From Mycolicibacterium rutilum (lineage in GTDB: Bacteria; Actinomycetota; Actinomycetes; Mycobacteriales; Mycobacteriaceae), in contig NZ_LT629971.1 of NCBI RefSeq assembly GCF_900108565.1, positions 310,001 through 374,000 on the forward strand: a DNA stretch of 64,000 bases. The letters run 5' to 3'. The translations under genes and the position numbers were made by a program. How positions within the stretch are numbered: position 1 is the first letter of the stretch; each line of letters opens with the position of its first letter. Under the pieces are notes generated by a model that worked only from the letters and a program-made list of their open reading frames with translations, was not told where the DNA came from and searched no databases. Shown piece after piece: positions 51,474-59,914 of the stretch.

Positions 51474-52301
51474 ATGGGAATAGTGCACACCGACGACGGC
51501 GCTGACATCTTCTACAAGGACTGGGGCAGCGGTCAGCCGATCGTCTTCAGTCACGGTTGGCCACTGTCAAGCGACGACTGGGACGCACAGATGTTGTTCT
51601 TCCTGCAGCGCGGTTACCGCGTGGTGGCCCACGACCGTCGCGGCCACGGCCGCTCTACGCAGACGGCCGGCGGACATGACATGGACCGCTACGCCGATGA
51701 TCTCGCCACGCTGGTCGACCACCTCGATCTGCACGACGTCATTCACGTCGGTCATTCCGCAGGCGGGGGCGAAGTGGTCCGATACCTGGCCCGACACGGC
51801 GAGCAACGCGCCGCCAAGGCGGCCCTGCTGTGCGCGGTGCCACCCCTGATGGTGCAGACCGACACCAACCCCGACGGGCAACCGAAGGCGGTGTTCGACG
51901 ATCTGCAAGCCCAGTTGGCGGCGAACCGTTCCGAATTCTACCGCAGCGTGGCTTCGGGACCGTTCTACGGCTTCAACCGCCCGCAGGCCCGTTACTCCGA
52001 GGCGATCGTCGCCAACTGGTGGCGGCAGGGCATGACCGGGGCGGCCAACGCCCACTATGAGGGGATCGTGGCCTGGTCGCAGACCGACTTCACCGACGAC
52101 CTGAAGAAGATCACTGTTCCCACACTGGTGATCCACAGTGACGACGACCAGATCGTCCCCTACCGCGCAGCCGGACCGAAGACCGCCGAACTGCTCAAGA
52201 ACGGCGTCCTCAAGACCTATCACGGCCTGCCGCATGGCTTGCCGACCACTGACGCCGACACCGTGAACGCCGACCTGCTCGCATTCATCGAAAGGAACTG
52301 A
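51474..52301 (+). CDS. Alpha/beta hydrolase, cofactor-free chloroperoxidase-like
   Basis: A 275-aa protein from ATG 51474 with GAAAGG upstream. The arrangement is that of the non-heme haloperoxidase/esterase group: oxyanion HGWPLSSDDW, HDRRGHGRS, nucleophile elbow VGHSAGGGEV (Ser), acid HSDDDQIVPY and a His in LPHGLPTTD. These are usually esterases with perhydrolase side activity. Follows the SDR gene by 45 bp, same strand. Confidence 0.88.
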   Translation: MGIVHTDDGADIFYKDWGSGQPIVFSHGWPLSSDDWDAQMLFFLQRGYRVVAHDRRGHGRSTQTAGGHDMDRYADDLATLVDHLDLHDVIHVGHSAGGGEVVRYLARHGEQRAAKAALLCAVPPLMVQTDTNPDGQPKAVFDDLQAQLAANRSEFYRSVASGPFYGFNRPQARYSEAIVANWWRQGMTGAANAHYEGIVAWSQTDFTDDLKKITVPTLVIHSDDDQIVPYRAAGPKTAELLKNGVLKTYHGLPHGLPTTDADTVNADLLAFIERN

Positions 52302-52304
52302 AGA

Positions 52305-52769
52305 ATGACCACGTTGGCTCCGCCCTTCACCCATGACACCGCGGTCGCGAAAGTCCGTGCGGGAGAGGACCTCTGGAACACGCGCGATCCCGAACGCGTC
52401 GCGCTCGGCTACACGCCGGACAGCTGGTGGCGTAACCGGTCGACGTTCCTGCAGGGCCGCGAGCAGATCATCGAGTTCCTGACCGGCAAGTGGGCACGCG
52501 AACTGGAGTACCGCCTGATCAAAGAACTGTGGGCGTTCGGCGAGGACCGCATCGCGGTCCGGTTCGCCTACGAGTATCACGACGCCGAGGGGCGCTGGTT
52601 CCGTGCATACGGAAACGAGAACTGGGAGTTCGCCGAGAGCGGGCTGATGAAGACCCGGCACGCCAGCATCAACGACGTGGCCATCAGCGAGGAGCAGCGG
52701 CTGTTCCACTGGGACCGTTCCGGCCCGCGGCCCGCCGACCACCCCGGCCTCACCGAATTGGGGTTGTAG
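52305..52769 (+). CDS. DUF1348 (SnoaL/NTF2-like) protein
   Basis: A 154-aa protein from ATG 52305, 3 nt after the hydrolase stop. It matches the DUF1348 pattern: [20 protein letters not shown], then [40 protein letters not shown] and a C-terminal HWDR..GPRP. The NTF2-like cone fold is expected. Biochemical role unknown; homologues often sit in redox or stress operons. Confidence 0.85.
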   Translation: MTTLAPPFTHDTAVAKVRAGEDLWNTRDPERVALGYTPDSWWRNRSTFLQGREQIIEFLTGKWARELEYRLIKELWAFGEDRIAVRFAYEYHDAEGRWFRAYGNENWEFAESGLMKTRHASINDVAISEEQRLFHWDRSGPRPADHPGLTELGL

Positions 52770-52771
52770 CC

Positions 52772-53755
52772 GTGCCGATGATGACGGCGGTCGGTGTGCG
52801 CGAGTACGGCGGGCCCGATGCACTCGAACTCGTCGAGGTCCCCCGGCCCGTGACCGGGCCGACGCAGGTGCGGCTGCGCGTACACGCCGCGACGGTCAAT
52901 CCGGGCGACGTCCTGCTGCGCACCGGCGTTCTGGACGCCGCGCTGCGCGACGGGCCGCTGCGGCCCCCGTACGTGCCGGGGATGGAAGCGGCCGGCGTGG
53001 TGGACGAGATTGGGCCCGATGCCCGCACCGACCTGCGAGTCGGCGACCGCGTCATGGCAATCGTCATGCCGATCGACGCCACCGGCGGCGCCTACGCCCA
53101 ATACCTCGTCGTCGACCCGGACCAGGTGACCCACGTCCCGAACGGGGCGACGCTCGCCGAGGCCGCCACCTTGCCGATGAACGGCCTGACCGCGCGTCTG
53201 GCCATCGACCTACTGAATCTGCCTGCCGGAGAGACAATCGCAGTCACGGGCGCCGCGGGAGCCGTCGGCGGATATGCGGTTCAGCTGGCGAAAGTCGACG
53301 GTCTGCGCGTCATCGCCGACGCCGCACCCGCCGACGAGAACCTGGTCGTCGCGCTGGGCGCAGATCAGATCGTGCCCCGCGGACCGGGAATCGGAGCGCG
53401 CATCAGACAGTGGTGGCCCGAAGGAGTAGCCGCAGCGGTCGACGGGGCGTGGCAGGGCGCAGACGTCGTTCCTGCGCTACGCGACGGCGGTCAGATCGCG
53501 GTGCTGCTGCGCGGAGATCGCCCCGACGACCACCGCGACCTGGGCCGGTCTCACGGGATTGACGTGCGCGAGGTTTTCGTCCCGCAGTACACGCATGCCA
53601 TCGACAAGCTCGAGCAGTTGAAAACGCTTGTCGAGCAGGACAAGTTGACCTTGCGCGTAGCCGCCACCTATCCCGCCGCGAAGGCCGCCGATGCGCATCG
53701 GGCCATGGAGGCCGGCGGCGTCCGTGGCCGCATCGTGCTGACGTTCGACCAGTGA
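52772..53755 (+). CDS. Zinc-free NADPH:quinone oxidoreductase-like (MDR) protein
   Basis: A 327-aa protein from GTG 52772, 2 nt after the preceding stop (ATGs at 52778 and 52781 are alternatives). MDR features: VREYGGPDALELVEVPRP, ATVNPGDVLLRTG, PGMEAAGVVDEIG and the cofactor motif VTGAAGAVGGYAVQLAK. No zinc ligands. It probably reduces quinones or unsaturated carbonyls. Mid-operon. Confidence 0.9.
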   Translation: MPMMTAVGVREYGGPDALELVEVPRPVTGPTQVRLRVHAATVNPGDVLLRTGVLDAALRDGPLRPPYVPGMEAAGVVDEIGPDARTDLRVGDRVMAIVMPIDATGGAYAQYLVVDPDQVTHVPNGATLAEAATLPMNGLTARLAIDLLNLPAGETIAVTGAAGAVGGYAVQLAKVDGLRVIADAAPADENLVVALGADQIVPRGPGIGARIRQWWPEGVAAAVDGAWQGADVVPALRDGGQIAVLLRGDRPDDHRDLGRSHGIDVREVFVPQYTHAIDKLEQLKTLVEQDKLTLRVAATYPAAKAADAHRAMEAGGVRGRIVLTFDQ

Positions 53756-54339
53756 TGCGAGGACACGTGATGCAACCCATCGTGTCGGAGGCGACCGAGC
53801 ATGTCCGCACGGTGCTGCACCCGCAGATCTTCAACCACAGTCTGAGGACTCACCTGTTGGGGTTGGAGGCGGCGCGGCGCGACGCAGCCGACATCGATTC
53901 GGAAGCACTGCTGCTGGCCGCGCTGTTCCACGACGCCGGCACCGCCGACATCTACGACGGGCCATCGCGATTCGAGGTCGAAGGAGCCGATGCAGCCGCG
54001 GAATTCCTCACCGCCCGCGGGTGGGATGCGGTCTCGGTCGATCCGATCTGGGAGGCGATCGCACTGCACACCTCGCCGGGCATCGCCGAACGCCGCGGTC
54101 CCGTCCCGCACTACCTGCGCGCGGGTGTGGCCATCGAGTTCGGGTCGCGGCAATTGCGTGCCGAGTACGCGGTGGCGATCGCCGCTGCGGAGGCCCAGCA
54201 CCCGCGGTCCGGGCTGGATGAAGTCTTGGAGGGCCTGGTCGTCGCGCAGGCGTTACGACAGCCGCAGAAGGCGCAGAGACCCTCCTGGGCAGGCGATCTC
54301 GTCGCCGCCCGCAGACACAACGAAAGGACACTGCGATGA
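53755..54339 (+). CDS. HD-domain phosphohydrolase-like protein
   Basis: A 194-aa protein from ATG 53755, overlapping the previous stop by 1 nt (TGATG). The HD motif is visible: an N-terminal H (IFNHSLRTHLLG), FHDAGTAD (HD) and IALHTSPGIAERRGP (third His). The sequence is close to the cyanamide-hydratase/HD group. The substrate, whether nucleotide or small molecule, is not determined. Coupled on both sides. Confidence 0.85.
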   Translation: MRGHVMQPIVSEATEHVRTVLHPQIFNHSLRTHLLGLEAARRDAADIDSEALLLAALFHDAGTADIYDGPSRFEVEGADAAAEFLTARGWDAVSVDPIWEAIALHTSPGIAERRGPVPHYLRAGVAIEFGSRQLRAEYAVAIAAAEAQHPRSGLDEVLEGLVVAQALRQPQKAQRPSWAGDLVAARRHNERTLR

Positions 54340-55214
54340 CAGTTTGGTTCATCACCGGTTCGTCGCGCGGGTTCGGCCGCGCACTGGTCGAGGCGGTGGC
54401 ACAAAACGGGGACCGGGTAGCGGCGACCGCCCGTCGACCCGAGCAACTCGACGATCTGGTCGCCAAATACGGTTCCGACGCCGTGTTCCCGGTGGCGCTC
54501 GACGTCACCGATCCCGCCGCGGTCTCCCGCGCAATCACGACAGCACGCGATCACTTCGGCCGCATCGATGTGGTCGTCAACAACGCCGGTTACGCCAACG
54601 TGGCGCCGATCGAAACCGGCGACGAGGACGACTTCCGGCGGCAGTTCGAGACGAACTTCTGGGGTGTCTACCACGTGTCGAAGGCGGTGATCCCGGTGTT
54701 GCGCGACCAGGGCGGCGGGCTAATCATCCAGTTCTCGTCGATGGGCGGCCGCGTCGGCGGGTCACCCGGCATCGCGTCCTATCAGGCCGCCAAGTTCGCG
54801 ATCGACGGGTTCTCCCGCGTGCTGCAGACCGAGACCGCGCCGTTCGGTGTGCGGGTGCTCGTCGTGGAACCCAGCGGGTTCGCCACCGACTGGGCCGGCT
54901 CGTCGATGACCGTCGACGCGATCCCCGACCTCTATGCCGATACCGTTGGCGCGATGAACGCCGTGCGGGGCAGCGACGCCATCACCGCCGGCGATCCGCA
55001 GCGAGCCGCCGAGATACTGGTGAAAATAGCTGCGCGCAACGACATTCCGTACCACCTCCCGATCGGGGTCACTGCTGTCGACGGGACCCTGCGCCACGAC
55101 GAGAAGCTGCTGGCCGACGACCGCAAGTGGGCAGCCGTCGGACGGTCGGCCGACTACGGCCAGCCGTACCCCGCCGCCTTTCCGTCCGACAACCTAGAAG
55201 GAAAAACCGCATGA
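54336..55214 (+). CDS. Short-chain dehydrogenase/reductase
   Basis: A 292-aa protein from ATG 54336 (ATGA overlap). A complete classical SDR: GSSRGFGRALVEAV cofactor site, VVNNAGYANV, QFSSMGGRVG with the catalytic Ser, and YQAAKFA with Tyr and Lys. NADPH preference is suggested by the Arg after the first Gly. The C-terminus is extended. Unlike the SDR at the head of this operon, its active site is intact. Confidence 0.92.
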   Translation: MTVWFITGSSRGFGRALVEAVAQNGDRVAATARRPEQLDDLVAKYGSDAVFPVALDVTDPAAVSRAITTARDHFGRIDVVVNNAGYANVAPIETGDEDDFRRQFETNFWGVYHVSKAVIPVLRDQGGGLIIQFSSMGGRVGGSPGIASYQAAKFAIDGFSRVLQTETAPFGVRVLVVEPSGFATDWAGSSMTVDAIPDLYADTVGAMNAVRGSDAITAGDPQRAAEILVKIAARNDIPYHLPIGVTAVDGTLRHDEKLLADDRKWAAVGRSADYGQPYPAAFPSDNLEGKTA

Positions 55215-55630
55215 GCACAATTGATTTCGACGAGATGAACCGTAACGTCATTCGTGAATTCCGGGAGACCGGCGGCCGCGCGGGCGGGGTGTTCGAGGGC
55301 AAGCCGCTGGTGCTGGTGCATCATTTCGGCGCCAAGAGCGGCACAGAGCGGATCGCCCCGCTGGTGCCCTACCTCGACGGCGACCGCATCTACATCTTCG
55401 CCAGCAAGGGCGGCGCCGACACGAACCCCGACTGGTATCACAACCTGGTGGCGCATCCGGACATCGCCGTGGAGCTGGGCACCGAGACGTTCCCGGCGAC
55501 CGCGCGGGTCCTCACCGGACAGGAACGCGACGACATCTACGCCAAACAGGTCGCGGTCGAACCGCAGTTCGGCGACTACCAGCGCAACACGACGCGGGTG
55601 ATCCCGGTGGTGGAGTTGGTCCGGGCTTAG
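55211..55630 (+). CDS. Deazaflavin (F420)-dependent nitroreductase family protein (Ddn-like)
   Basis: A 139-aa protein from ATG 55211 (ATGA overlap, AGAAGG upstream). It has the split-barrel DUF385/Ddn pattern: PLVLVHHFGAKSGTERIAPL, then GDRIYIFASKGGADTNPDWY, HNLVAHPDIAVELGTE and IPVVELVR. Members use reduced F420 to reduce quinones or nitro compounds, which suits an antioxidant or detoxifying operon in a mycobacterium. Last gene of the seven. Confidence 0.93.
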   Translation: MSTIDFDEMNRNVIREFRETGGRAGGVFEGKPLVLVHHFGAKSGTERIAPLVPYLDGDRIYIFASKGGADTNPDWYHNLVAHPDIAVELGTETFPATARVLTGQERDDIYAKQVAVEPQFGDYQRNTTRVIPVVELVRA

Positions 55631-55642
55631 CTTCTGGGCCGG

Positions 55643-56200
55643 CTAGTTGCGGCCGGACAGCGCGTCGCGCAACCGGTCGACCAACCCGGCGCCCGGCGCG
55701 AGGATGCGGTTGGCCGGCGGATGGTCGGGCGCGAGCGGATGAGGGCGGGTGGGTGCCATCTTCTTGGCCCGGTGGAACTTCTCGCTGAGCTCGCGCAACT
55801 GGTCGGAGGTCGCCGCGATGCGCATCTTCGCCAGCAGATCGTTCTCTTCGTCCTCGATGTGGTGGCGGATGTCGGCGATGAGCTTGCGGACGAGCTCGTC
55901 GTACTTGGGATCATCGGTGCCGACCTTTTCGATCTCCTTCATGACCTCCTCGGCCTCCGAGTGCTCCTGGATCTCGTGGTCGACCATCTCGTCGCCGTTG
56001 GGCACGATGTCGCGCGCCGCCGGATACACGTACTCCTCCTCGGCCACCGCGTGCCGCACGATTCCGGCGATCACGTGCTCGACGAGCTCGGGTTGGGTTC
56101 GGGGATCGCCCGCGGATTCGATCTCGCTGAAGACGCTTTCGAACTCGCGGTGGTCGGCGATGATGTCGTCGACGATATTGCCTGTCTTGGTGTCCGCCAT
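55643..56200 (-). CDS. Hemerythrin HHE cation-binding protein
   Basis: A 185-aa protein from ATG 56200 with AAGGAG upstream. Hemerythrin ligands appear in order: ADHREFESVFSEI, HVIAGIVRHAVAEEEYVYP, DHEIQEHSEAEEVM and DIRHHIEDEENDL. It should bind a diiron centre and sense or carry O2/NO, or serve iron homeostasis. The last ~30 residues are Pro-rich. Convergent with the F420 gene (12 bp) and upstream on the same strand as selB's 3' end, but probably independently transcribed. Confidence 0.9.
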   Translation of the reverse strand: MADTKTGNIVDDIIADHREFESVFSEIESAGDPRTQPELVEHVIAGIVRHAVAEEEYVYPAARDIVPNGDEMVDHEIQEHSEAEEVMKEIEKVGTDDPKYDELVRKLIADIRHHIEDEENDLLAKMRIAATSDQLRELSEKFHRAKKMAPTRPHPLAPDHPPANRILAPGAGLVDRLRDALSGRN

Positions 56201-56273
56201 GGTTGCTCCTTCCGTATCCGCGCGGCGTACCCGGGCGGTCGACGGCCAAACCCACGGCGGGGAGAAGACGGGC

Positions 56274-57953
56274 TCAGAGCAGCGTGCGGGTGCCGTCGGG
56301 TGCACGGCGGGTAAGCCTTCGGGCGTCGAGCTGTTCGAGCAGCGGCACCGCGACCCGGCGGGTGGTGTTCAGCGCACGCTTGGCCTCGGCGACGGTGAAC
56401 GGCTGCGCCAGTCCCGCAAGGACTTTCGCGGCGCGGTCGTAGACGTCCGGGCCGAGCACCACACCGTCGGCGATCCTGGCCAGCCGCCCCGCACGCACTG
56501 CCGCGGCGAGCTCGCGCGGACCGAGGTGCAGGTCGGCCAGTTCGTCGGCCTCCGGCGCGCGGAACGGCTCGGCGGCCAACCACTCCTCCACCGTGCGCAC
56601 GGCCTTGTCGACCCGCTCTGGTAGCCCCGCGTCGGGCCGGCGCACCACGCCGTCGACCACCTGCAGCCCGGTGCCGGCGAGCAGCGGGGGCAACAGGTCG
56701 GCGGCCGGCAGCCCGGCCTGCTGTCGCAGCGCCTCCAGCGGCATCCCGGCCGCGACGTCATGCCCGGCCGTCCACGCGTCCAGCGCCGCGAGCATCTGCT
56801 GACGGCACTGCGCCCACCAGTCGTCGTCAACGACCCACTCGCCGACCCGGGTGCCGTCGGTGTCAAAACCCATGGCGCGCAGCTCGTTCACCCGCGCGAA
56901 TTCCGGGCGGCGCACGCGGCCGGTCGCCAGTTCCGCGCCGCGCTCCCGGGCCGCGCCGCGTCGGCGCAGCGCCGGTGGCCGCACGTCGAGCACCTCGACG
57001 CCCGCGGCGATCCGGTGCTCACCCGGGTCCCGTAACAGCCCGACGTCGCCGATGCGCAGCGGCAGCGGCCGGGTCAACCGCAACCGGGCTCCGGTCTCGC
57101 CGAGCGGGCGCACCTGCACCGGCACCGCCGCCGACCCGATGTGCAGCACCAGCTGCCGGTGCAGTTCACCGGAACGCCTGAGCAGCACGTCGATTTCGCT
57201 GGTGTCCAGCCACGCGCCGGGTGTGCGCACGGTGTCGCCGCGGCCGATGTGGTGGCGCTCGATGCCGCGCAGGTTCACCGCGACCCGCGCGACCGCCTCG
57301 ACCCGGTCGCGGTCGCGGCCCAGCGACTGCAGGCCGCGGACCGTCAACCGTCGTCCCGCGTGTTCGAGTTCGTCGCCGACCCGCAGCGTGCCCGCCGCCA
57401 GCGTTCCCGTCACCACGGTGCCCGCGCCGCGCACGGTGAACGACCGGTCCACCCACAGCCGCACATCGGCGTCGCGGTCGGGAACCGGCAGCGCGTCGAT
57501 CATCGAGATCACCTGCTGTTGAACGGCTTCGATATCGGTGCCGAGCACCACCGGCGCGTCGGGCAGCCGCTCGCGCACCTGCGCCAGAGCGGACGTCGGG
57601 TCGGCGAGGTCGGCCTTGCTGATCACCACCAGCAGATGGCGCACGCCCAACGCCCGCAGCGCGTCGAGGTGTTCGTCGGATTGCGGCATCCACCCCTCGG
57701 TCGCGGCGACGACGAAGACGACCGCCGGGACGGGTCCGACTCCGGCCAGCATGTTCGCGACGAACCGTTCGTGGCCGGGCACGTCGACGAACGCGACCTC
57801 GCGCCCGTCCAGGGTCGTCCACGCGAACCCGAGGTCGATGGTCAGGCCGCGGCGCTGCTCTTCGGCCAGCCGGTCCGGCCACATGCCGGTGAGGCGTTCG
57901 ACGAGCGTGGACTTTCCGTGGTCGACGTGGCCGGCCGTCGCTACGACGTACAC
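56274..57953 (-). CDS. selB: Selenocysteine-specific elongation factor SelB
   Basis: A 559-aa protein from GTG 57953, overlapping the selA stop by 13 nt. GTPase motifs: G1 AGHVDHGKSTL near the N-terminus, G2 in RRGLTIDLGFAW, G3 DVPGHERFVANML and G4 SKADL. EF-Tu-like beta domains follow, then a C-terminal winged-helix array (FTVAEAKRALNTTRRVAVPL) that binds SECIS RNA. It delivers Sec-tRNA to the UGA of the formate dehydrogenase mRNA. Somewhat shorter than E. coli SelB (614 aa). Confidence 0.96.
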   Translation of the reverse strand: MYVVATAGHVDHGKSTLVERLTGMWPDRLAEEQRRGLTIDLGFAWTTLDGREVAFVDVPGHERFVANMLAGVGPVPAVVFVVAATEGWMPQSDEHLDALRALGVRHLLVVISKADLADPTSALAQVRERLPDAPVVLGTDIEAVQQQVISMIDALPVPDRDADVRLWVDRSFTVRGAGTVVTGTLAAGTLRVGDELEHAGRRLTVRGLQSLGRDRDRVEAVARVAVNLRGIERHHIGRGDTVRTPGAWLDTSEIDVLLRRSGELHRQLVLHIGSAAVPVQVRPLGETGARLRLTRPLPLRIGDVGLLRDPGEHRIAAGVEVLDVRPPALRRRGAARERGAELATGRVRRPEFARVNELRAMGFDTDGTRVGEWVVDDDWWAQCRQQMLAALDAWTAGHDVAAGMPLEALRQQAGLPAADLLPPLLAGTGLQVVDGVVRRPDAGLPERVDKAVRTVEEWLAAEPFRAPEADELADLHLGPRELAAAVRAGRLARIADGVVLGPDVYDRAAKVLAGLAQPFTVAEAKRALNTTRRVAVPLLEQLDARRLTRRAPDGTRTLL

Positions 57954-59221
57954 GCCAGGACCGCCTTGGCGAGCAGGTCGTCGTCAGCGGCGGCGACCGT
58001 GCGCAGGTCGAGCAGACAGCGGCCGCTCTCCAGCCGGCCGACCACTGCCGGGGTGCCGGTCCGCAGCGGCCTGGCGTAGGACTCGGGCAGGCTGACCGCG
58101 GCGCTGGGCAGCTCGACGTCGGGTGCGCCGCCGCCGCCGACCGCGGCGACGCAGTCCACCACCTGGGCGCGCGGCAGCTGCGCGGCCAGTCGCTGCGCGC
58201 GGGCCCGCAGGTCGGCGACGTCGGCGTCGAGCGCCTGCAGCACCGGCGGCGGCGGGCCGACCAGCGTGGCCTCCAGCGCGGCCAGCGTCAGCTTGTCGAC
58301 GCGCAGCGCCCGCGCGGCGGGGTGCCTGCGCAGCCGTTCGATCAGCTCGGCGTCGCCGAACAGCAGGCCCGCCTGCGGACCGCCGAGCAGTTTGTCCCCG
58401 CTGGCGGTGACCAGGTCGGCGCCGTCGCGCAGCATCGTGGTGGCATCGGGCTCGTCGGGCAGCAGCGGATGCGGGGTGAGCAGGCCGGACCCGATGTCGG
58501 CCACCACGGGGACCTCGAGGGCGGCCAGGTCGCGCACGCCGACCGCCGAGGTGAACCCGCCGACGGTGTAGTTCGACGGGTGCACCTTGAGGATGAAGCC
58601 GGTGTCGGGGCCCAGCGCGTCGGCGTAATCGCGCAGGTGGGTGCGGTTGGTGGTGCCGACCTCGCGGAACCGCGAGCCCGTCGACTGCATCAGCTCCGGC
58701 AGCCGGAACCCGTCGCCGATCTCGATGAGCTCGCCGCGGCTGACCACGATCTCCTTGCTCGGGGCCAGCGTCATCGCTGCCAACAGCAGCGCGGCGGCGT
58801 TGTTGTTGACGACGTGCACGCCGCCGGCGGACGGCACCGCCGCCGCCAGCGCAGCCAGGGCGCCGCGACCCCGGCGGGCCCGGCGGCCGGTCTCGAGGTC
58901 GAACTCGACGTCCGTCGCGCCGCTGGCGGTGACGACCGCGTCGACCGCCGCCCGCGACAGCGGCGCCCGCCCGAGGTTGGTGTGCACGACGACTCCGGTG
59001 GCGTTGATCACGGGCCGCAGCCTCGCCGCGCTGTGCGGCAGGGCGGCGACGGCCTCGTCGGCCACCCGCTCCGGCGGGATCTGCCCGTCGCGGGCGCGCT
59101 GTTGCGCCTGTGCCACAACACTTTTCACCAGCGCGCGACCGAGGACGTGCGCCGCCTCGGCGAGCCGCGGGTCGGCGAGCAGCGCGTCGGTGCGCGGCAC
59201 CCGGCGGCGCGGATCGGTCAT
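57941..59221 (-). CDS. selA: L-seryl-tRNA(Sec) selenium transferase SelA
   Basis: A 426-aa protein from ATG 59221. PLP-enzyme signatures specific to SelA: PVINATGVVVHTNLGRAPLS, ELIEIGDGFRLPELMQSTGS, EVGTTNRTHLRDY, and the Schiff-base lysine in TASGDKLLGGPQAG. It converts Ser-tRNA(Sec) to Sec-tRNA(Sec) using selenophosphate. It forms an operon with selB and diverges from the DUF488 gene by 43 bp. Confidence 0.97.
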   Translation of the reverse strand: MTDPRRRVPRTDALLADPRLAEAAHVLGRALVKSVVAQAQQRARDGQIPPERVADEAVAALPHSAARLRPVINATGVVVHTNLGRAPLSRAAVDAVVTASGATDVEFDLETGRRARRGRGALAALAAAVPSAGGVHVVNNNAAALLLAAMTLAPSKEIVVSRGELIEIGDGFRLPELMQSTGSRFREVGTTNRTHLRDYADALGPDTGFILKVHPSNYTVGGFTSAVGVRDLAALEVPVVADIGSGLLTPHPLLPDEPDATTMLRDGADLVTASGDKLLGGPQAGLLFGDAELIERLRRHPAARALRVDKLTLAALEATLVGPPPPVLQALDADVADLRARAQRLAAQLPRAQVVDCVAAVGGGGAPDVELPSAAVSLPESYARPLRTGTPAVVGRLESGRCLLDLRTVAAADDDLLAKAVLACTS

Positions 59222-59264
59222 GGAGCCATCATGGCCTATGGGTCCGATCGGGTACACCGGTGAC

Positions 59265-59786
59265 ATGTTGATCTCGGTCGGCCACGGGGCGCTCGACAGG
59301 ACCGCGCTCGCGGGGCTGCTGCGCGGCGCGGACGTCGAGGCGATCGTCGACATCCGCCGGTTTCCCAACAGCCGCCACAACCCCGACGTCGAGCGCGGCG
59401 CGATCACCGCGTGGGCCGCCGAAGCCGGGCTGGCGTACCGGTGGGACGAGCGGCTCGGCGGGCGCCGCCGGTTGCCGCCCGACCAGCCGCCCGAGGACCC
59501 GTGGTGGCGCGTCGCGCAGTTCGCGGCCTACGCCGCCTACACCCGCACGCCCACCTTCGCCGCCGCGCTCGACGACCTCGTCGAGCAGGCGCGCACGCAG
59601 CGCACCGCGATGATGTGCAGCGAGGCGGTGTGGTGGCGCTGTCACCGGCGGATCGTCGCCGACGTCGCCGAACTGCGGCTGTCGGTGCCCGTCGTCCATC
59701 TCATGCACGACGGCCGGCTGACCGAGCATCCCGCGTCGGAAGGTGCCCGCATCCGCGAGGACGGCCAGGTGGTGTGGGACGGGTGA
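59265..59786 (+). CDS. DUF488 family protein
   Basis: About 173 aa from ATG 59265; an in-frame ATG at 59238 would add nine residues. DUF488 hallmarks: ISVGHGALDRTALAGLL, VDIRRFPNSRHNPD, YRWDERLGGRR, and the CSEAVWWRCHRRIVAD Cys motif near the C-terminus. The cysteines suggest redox or metal chemistry, but no function is established. It sits inside the selenocysteine locus, divergent from selA and convergent with tRNA-Sec (3 bp gap). Confidence 0.88.
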   Translation: MLISVGHGALDRTALAGLLRGADVEAIVDIRRFPNSRHNPDVERGAITAWAAEAGLAYRWDERLGGRRRLPPDQPPEDPWWRVAQFAAYAAYTRTPTFAAALDDLVEQARTQRTAMMCSEAVWWRCHRRIVADVAELRLSVPVVHLMHDGRLTEHPASEGARIREDGQVVWDG

Positions 59787-59789
59787 GGG

Positions 59790-59884
59790 TGGCGGAGGCG
59801 GACGGGAATCGAACCCGCCAGCGACAGAATCTGCCGCTCAGCGATTTTGAAGATCGCGCCGGTCACCAGACCGGATACGCCTCC
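59790..59884 (-). tRNA. selC: tRNA-Sec (anticodon UCA)
   Basis: A 95-nt tRNA on the minus strand with encoded CCA. Stems: acceptor GGAGGCG/CGCCTCC, a 6-bp D-stem CCGGTC/GACCGG closing a 4-nt loop (TGGT), anticodon stem GCGAT/ATCGC around CTTCAAA (UCA at 59848-59850), and a long variable arm AGCGGCA/TGTCGCT with one G-U pair. The TTCGATT T-loop and discriminator G follow. The long D-stem, long variable arm and UCA anticodon are specific to tRNA-Sec. The eighth acceptor position is a U-C mismatch, and the T-stem can instead extend to 6 bp. Confidence 0.97.
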
Positions 59885-59914
59885 CTGACCCACCGCCCGA
59901 TCATGCCAGGCAGC

